DNA of 64,000 bases from Ramlibacter aurantiacus (GTDB taxonomy: Bacteria > Pseudomonadota > Gammaproteobacteria > Burkholderiales > Burkholderiaceae_C): contig NZ_JAEQNA010000011.1 in NCBI RefSeq assembly GCF_016722895.1, positions 85,606 to 149,605 on the forward strand. Direction: 5' to 3'. The position numbers and the translations under genes were made by a program. Shown in pieces: positions 60,970-64,000 of this stretch (position 1 is its first letter; every line of letters begins with the position of its first letter). The notes under the pieces were generated by a model. The model saw nothing but the letters and a program-made list of their open reading frames with translations, ran no database searches and had not been told where the DNA came from.

Positions 60970-62063
60970 CCGATCACGCGCCCGTCATCCTGGACATCGC
61001 CGGCCTCACCCTCACTGACACCGACCGCGAGCGCCTCTCGCATCCGCTGTGCGGCGGGCTCATTTTGTTTGCGCGCAACTGGCGCGACCGTGAGCAGCTC
61101 ACGCTGCTGTGCCAGGAGATCCGCGAGCTGAGGGATGACCTGTTGATCTGCGTGGACCACGAAGGCGGCCGCGTGCAGCGGTTTCGCACCCACGGCTTCA
61201 CGCACCTGCCGCCCATGCGCACGCTGGGCGAGCTGTGGATGCGTGACGGAGGGCAGGGCGGCAGCGCCATGCAGGCACAGGAGGCGGCCACCGCCTGCGG
61301 CTACATCCTCGCGGCCGAACTGCGCGCCTGCGGGGTGGACCTGAGCTTCACGCCCGTGCTCGACCTCGACTTCGGCGAAAGCAGCGTCATCGGCGACCGC
61401 GCCTTCCATCGCGACCCGCGCGTGGTCTCGGTGCTCGCCAAAAGCCTCATGCACGGGCTGCTGCTGGCCGGCATGGCCAACTGCGGCAAGCACTTCCCGG
61501 GGCACGGGTTCGTCAAGGCCGACTCGCACACCGAGATCCCCGTGGACGAGCGCGAGCTGAGCGCCATCCTGGCCGATGACGCCGCGCCGTATGCCTGGCT
61601 GAGCACGGCGTTGGCCAGCGTCATGCCGGCCCACGTGATCTATCCGCGCGTGGACTCCCGGCCTGCCGGCTTCTCGGCGCGCTGGCTGCAGGACATCCTG
61701 CGCGGACAGCTCGGCTTCCAGGGCGCGATCTTCAGCGACGACCTGAGCATGGCCGGGGCGCGCCTCATCGATGGCCGCGAAGTGAGCTACACCGAGGCGG
61801 CGCTCGCCGCGCTCAACGCAGGGTGCGACCTGGTGCTGCTGTGCAACCAGTCCGTCGAGAGCGAGAGTGGGGCGGCGGTCGATGAGTTGCTCGACGGATT
61901 GTCCGAGTCTCAGGCGCGCGGCGAGTGGCGTTCCAGCGAGGCCAGCGAGCAGCGGCGGCTGGACTTGTTGCCCACGCGGCCGGCGCCGTCGTGGGACGCG
62001 TTGATGACGGAGCCGCGCTACATGCGGGCGCTGGATTTGATGTCCAGCGATGCTCAGGACTGA
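60966..62063 (+). CDS. nagZ: Beta-N-acetylhexosaminidase NagZ
   Basis: 365 residues, GH3 family. Removes N-acetylglucosamine from muropeptides during cell-wall recycling. Motifs: [30 protein letters not shown] (with the catalytic His loop), and [10 protein letters not shown], where one of D258/D259 is the nucleophile. Last gene of the operon. A 7-base stem (62079-62085 and 62093-62099) lies after the stop, without a T tract. Confidence 0.93.
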   Translation: MTDHAPVILDIAGLTLTDTDRERLSHPLCGGLILFARNWRDREQLTLLCQEIRELRDDLLICVDHEGGRVQRFRTHGFTHLPPMRTLGELWMRDGGQGGSAMQAQEAATACGYILAAELRACGVDLSFTPVLDLDFGESSVIGDRAFHRDPRVVSVLAKSLMHGLLLAGMANCGKHFPGHGFVKADSHTEIPVDERELSAILADDAAPYAWLSTALASVMPAHVIYPRVDSRPAGFSARWLQDILRGQLGFQGAIFSDDLSMAGARLIDGREVSYTEAALAALNAGCDLVLLCNQSVESESGAAVDELLDGLSESQARGEWRSSEASEQRRLDLLPTRPAPSWDALMTEPRYMRALDLMSSDAQD

Positions 62064-62085
62064 CCAGAGCGCGTCACCCTGCAGG

Positions 62086-62766
62086 CTACCTGCCTGCAGC
62101 ATTGTCCCTGTGCAAGCTCGCCGCGGGCGTGTACACGATGGCGTAAAGCGGGGGCGGTGCGACCGGCATTCTTGCATCCAGGCCGTGAGACGTGGTGAGC
62201 GCGCTATTGCGCCAAGTTCGCTTCGCCGCCGCCAACACGTCATCGACGGCCAATGACGCAAAGGCAACTTCTTCGTCGCCGCTGGAGAGAGTTTCCATGG
62301 CTTGCCCCAGGCCTGCATAGAACGCGCGGACGAGATGGTTGTTATCGCTATGCGTCAGGTGCAGAACGACCGCGCCGCACCCGCTCGCGAACGCCAGCCG
62401 GGCCAGCACGTCGACCATTTCGAACTCGATACCCAGGCCCAGGAACGCCTCTTCAAGCATGAACGCGTCGGCTATGAAGTCTTCTTCATCAGCATGGCAC
62501 ACCAGCAGGCCGACCACGCCGTGGTCTGTGCGGCCGTTGGTGACGCGCACGCACAGCGCATGGTGGTCTGGCAGGGTCGACCAATGTTCCAACTCGCGTA
62601 CTGAAAAGCCCCGGGCCGCGGCATTGAAACGGTGGCACCGCATCGATGCCTGCGCGGCTTCAACCAGGCTGTCGGGCTCGATCGGTGAGATGTCTATCGT
62701 CCAGGCGACCTTGCTGTCCGGCCGGGATGTGCGGAAGCACAGGAGTGGCTGAAGCTGATGAGGCAT
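62086..62766 (-). CDS. FkbH C-terminal-domain-like protein
   Basis: 226 residues. Residues 38-165 resemble the C-terminal half of FkbH-type proteins: RCHRFNAAARGFSVRELEHW (family has FNxTxRxY), VRVTNGRTDHGVVGLLVC (family DxFGDxGxVG), IADAFMLEEAFLGLGIEFEM (family IDxxxMSCRVxGRxVE), and a GNAT-like end VVLHLTHSDNNHLVRAFYAGLG. The N-terminal HAD phosphatase domain of true FkbH, which forms glyceryl-ACP, is absent. It may be a remnant of a biosynthetic gene or an independent acyl-transferase. The region has lower G+C than its neighbours. Convergent with nagZ. Confidence 0.5.
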   Translation of the reverse strand: MPHQLQPLLCFRTSRPDSKVAWTIDISPIEPDSLVEAAQASMRCHRFNAAARGFSVRELEHWSTLPDHHALCVRVTNGRTDHGVVGLLVCHADEEDFIADAFMLEEAFLGLGIEFEMVDVLARLAFASGCGAVVLHLTHSDNNHLVRAFYAGLGQAMETLSSGDEEVAFASLAVDDVLAAAKRTWRNSALTTSHGLDARMPVAPPPLYAIVYTPAASLHRDNAAGR

Positions 62767-62971
62767 GGCGGCACCGTTTGCGTTATGGCTGCTCTGTGTA
62801 GACCTTTGAATTCATACTACTGACTTAAGTGCGTTTCGCAAGAGGGGTTCCGCGTTGTGTGAGGCGGTTGACGGCGACCCCGATGGATCCGCCGGCTTGC
62901 TTACCCGTGCCCCGGCTCCCCAGCGAATGGCTGCAGAACACGGCGCACGCGCCGCGGCGGGGCCGCCATCG

Positions 62972-63803
62972 TCAGTCGATCGTGTCGAAGTCCTCCAACT
63001 TTGGCTCGACATGCGTCTGCCCGTTGCGGGCTTGGCGGTAGCGGGCCAGTTCGCGATAGATCTGCACCCGCGCCAGATTGAGTTCTCCCACCGGTTGGTG
63101 GGCCATGAGCGTGTTGCCGGGTGAAAACGAGATCAGTTCAGCCAGTTCTTCTCGTGAAGGCACGTTCACGGCCTGGACCGGAAGCTCCAGGGTCGCCACC
63201 TTGACGAAGGGACTCACGTCCTCAGGCCACTCGATGCTCGCGTCTTCGATGGGTGTGCTTTTATCATCCCGATAGCACTGCACCAGGAAGTCGAATGTGG
63301 CGGGGCGTTCGGCGAGATGCTGCGCAAGATTTTCTTTGAGGTAATCGTCCGTCAATGTCGCCGGCAGGCGGTTGCGGAATCCAGAGGCAGGCTGCAGCTT
63401 GTACTTGACCACCTGACCCTCGCCGCATTGATATCCCAAGCAACTCCAGTAGGAGATGTCCAGCGGACTCGTGTCGTGCCTCACGTTGCCCGCGATCTTA
63501 AGAATGATGTCGAAGCGGCCATGAAGCAAAAGCCATAGCAAGCCACCCAATGTGCTGAATCTCAAGACAGACGGCGTGATCGCTGCGAACCGCTCCAGCG
63601 TCCCAACTGGTACGGAGCGCTGGGAGAGAAAGGTGAAGTCCTGGCTGGAGCGCTCGTCGTCAGTGAATCGCCTCCCGTCACCATCACTGACCCCCAGCAG
63701 CTTGATGGCCAAACCACGGATCTGCTTCTCCCTGTCGCTATGGGGGCGCTCCGTCGAGGTGGACGCTCGCACCCAGCATGAATAACCCCGTCCCTCCCGA
63801 AAC
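62972..63803 (-). pseudogene. Catalase-family (y4iL-like) gene, 5' end lost at an IS element
   Basis: The frame matches the C-terminal two thirds of small catalase-like heme proteins: GLAIKLLGVSDG, DFTFLSQRSVPV, YWSCLGYQCGEGQVVKYKL, TFDFLVQCYRDDKSTPIEDA, and LNLARVQIYRELARYRQARNG, which contains the heme-ligand-type Tyr. Homology continues upstream of the first possible GTG start (63772) right to 63803, where the IS inverted repeat begins. The N-terminal part with the catalytic His and Asn is therefore missing. I infer that the IS insertion broke the gene. Confidence 0.65.
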
Positions 63804-64000
63804 TGAATCGCCCCGGGTTTCCAGGAGGCTCATCCATCTGAGAGGATTGAGCCATGAACAAGTCGAACAAGTTCTCGCCGGAGGTGCGTGAGCGCGCGGT
63901 GAGGATGGTGCAGGAGCACCGGGGGGAATACCCGTCGTTGTGGGCGGCAGTCGAATCGATTGCGCCGAAGATCGGCTGCGTGCCCCAGACGCTGCTGGAA
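63804..64000 (+). mobile_element. IS3-family insertion sequence, left end (continues past window)
   Basis: The terminal inverted repeat TGAATCGCCCCGGGTTTCCA begins at 63804, typical of one IS3-family branch. A transposase orfA begins 50 bases inside. The right end and target duplication lie outside the window. Confidence 0.75.
63854..64000 (+). CDS. IS3-family transposase OrfA (partial)
   Basis: The first 49 residues are visible: [20 protein letters not shown], then [20 protein letters not shown], the HTH of IS3-type OrfA proteins. OrfB and the usual frameshift site are outside the window. ATG 63854 is preceded by a GAGGA-like sequence. Confidence 0.85.
   Translation, partial: MNKSNKFSPEVRERAVRMVQEHRGEYPSLWAAVESIAPKIGCVPQTLLE

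Noticed and set aside
62812..63012. Small minus-strand frame between the FkbH-like and catalase-like genes
   Set aside because: Overlaps the catalase-like frame end, has low-complexity composition and no start signal.

Overview
This is a high-G+C stretch of bacterial chromosome. The protein sequences and gene orders (rpoE-rseA-rseB-mucD-lepA-lepB-rnc-era-recO-pdxJ-acpS-nagZ; yceD-rpmF-plsX-fabH-fabD-fabG-acpP-fabF; hemC-hemD-hemX-hemY; rne divergent from rluC) point to a betaproteobacterium of the Burkholderiales, most likely family Comamonadaceae. Short palindromic intergenic repeats of a kind I associate with that family support this. The genus cannot be fixed from the sequence alone. I saw no rRNA, tRNA, CRISPR array or prophage.

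Layout. 1-1.4 kb: a partial CheB/CheR chemotaxis-type fusion. 1.8-10.5 kb: a giant cyclic beta-1,2-glucan synthase. 10.6-12.8 kb: a small HTH gene, a MOSC gene cut short by a four-unit palindromic repeat array, then a cupin and a methyltransferase. 12.8-17.9 kb: a TRAP-transporter operon flanked by quinate/shikimate-type enzymes and a divergent IclR regulator. 17.9-27.1 kb: mixed small genes (ExoD-like, cupin, HU-like protein, a ligase-like adenylation domain, a methyltransferase, a ferric-reductase-like flavoprotein with a cytochrome c, monomeric isocitrate dehydrogenase, LprI-like protein). 27.2-34.3 kb: PEP carboxylase and the divergent heme operon hemCDXY. 34.4-41.4 kb: RNase E with a repeat-rich tail and a long leader, divergent from rluC, a HAD phosphatase, a Rieske protein and an S49 peptidase. 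41.4-49.3 kb: RsmI-like and Maf proteins, then yceD-rpmF and the fatty-acid synthesis cluster. 49.3-62.1 kb: the sigma-E operon, a hairpin-rich intergenic region that may encode a small RNA, and the lepA-to-nagZ housekeeping operon. 62.1-64 kb: an accessory edge with an FkbH-like fragment, a catalase-family gene whose 5' end is missing at an IS3-type insertion sequence, and the start of that element.

How it works together. Most of the window is core metabolism: fatty-acid and phospholipid initiation, heme precursors, anaplerosis and TCA cycle, envelope stress (RpoE, RseA, RseB, MucD), protein secretion (LepB), and RNA processing (RNase E, RNase III, Era, RluC).

The most promising unusual locus is the TRAP operon at 12.8-17.9 kb. 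Its AroQ-like protein keeps the catalytic Arg and Tyr of type II dehydroquinases but has Phe where the catalytic His should be. Its AroE-like protein has an acidic, NAD-type cofactor loop. This suggests an uptake and peripheral catabolic module for a quinate/shikimate-like compound rather than aromatic biosynthesis. The mucD-lepA intergenic region, with three terminator-like hairpins and a -10-like box, is the best candidate for an undescribed RNA.
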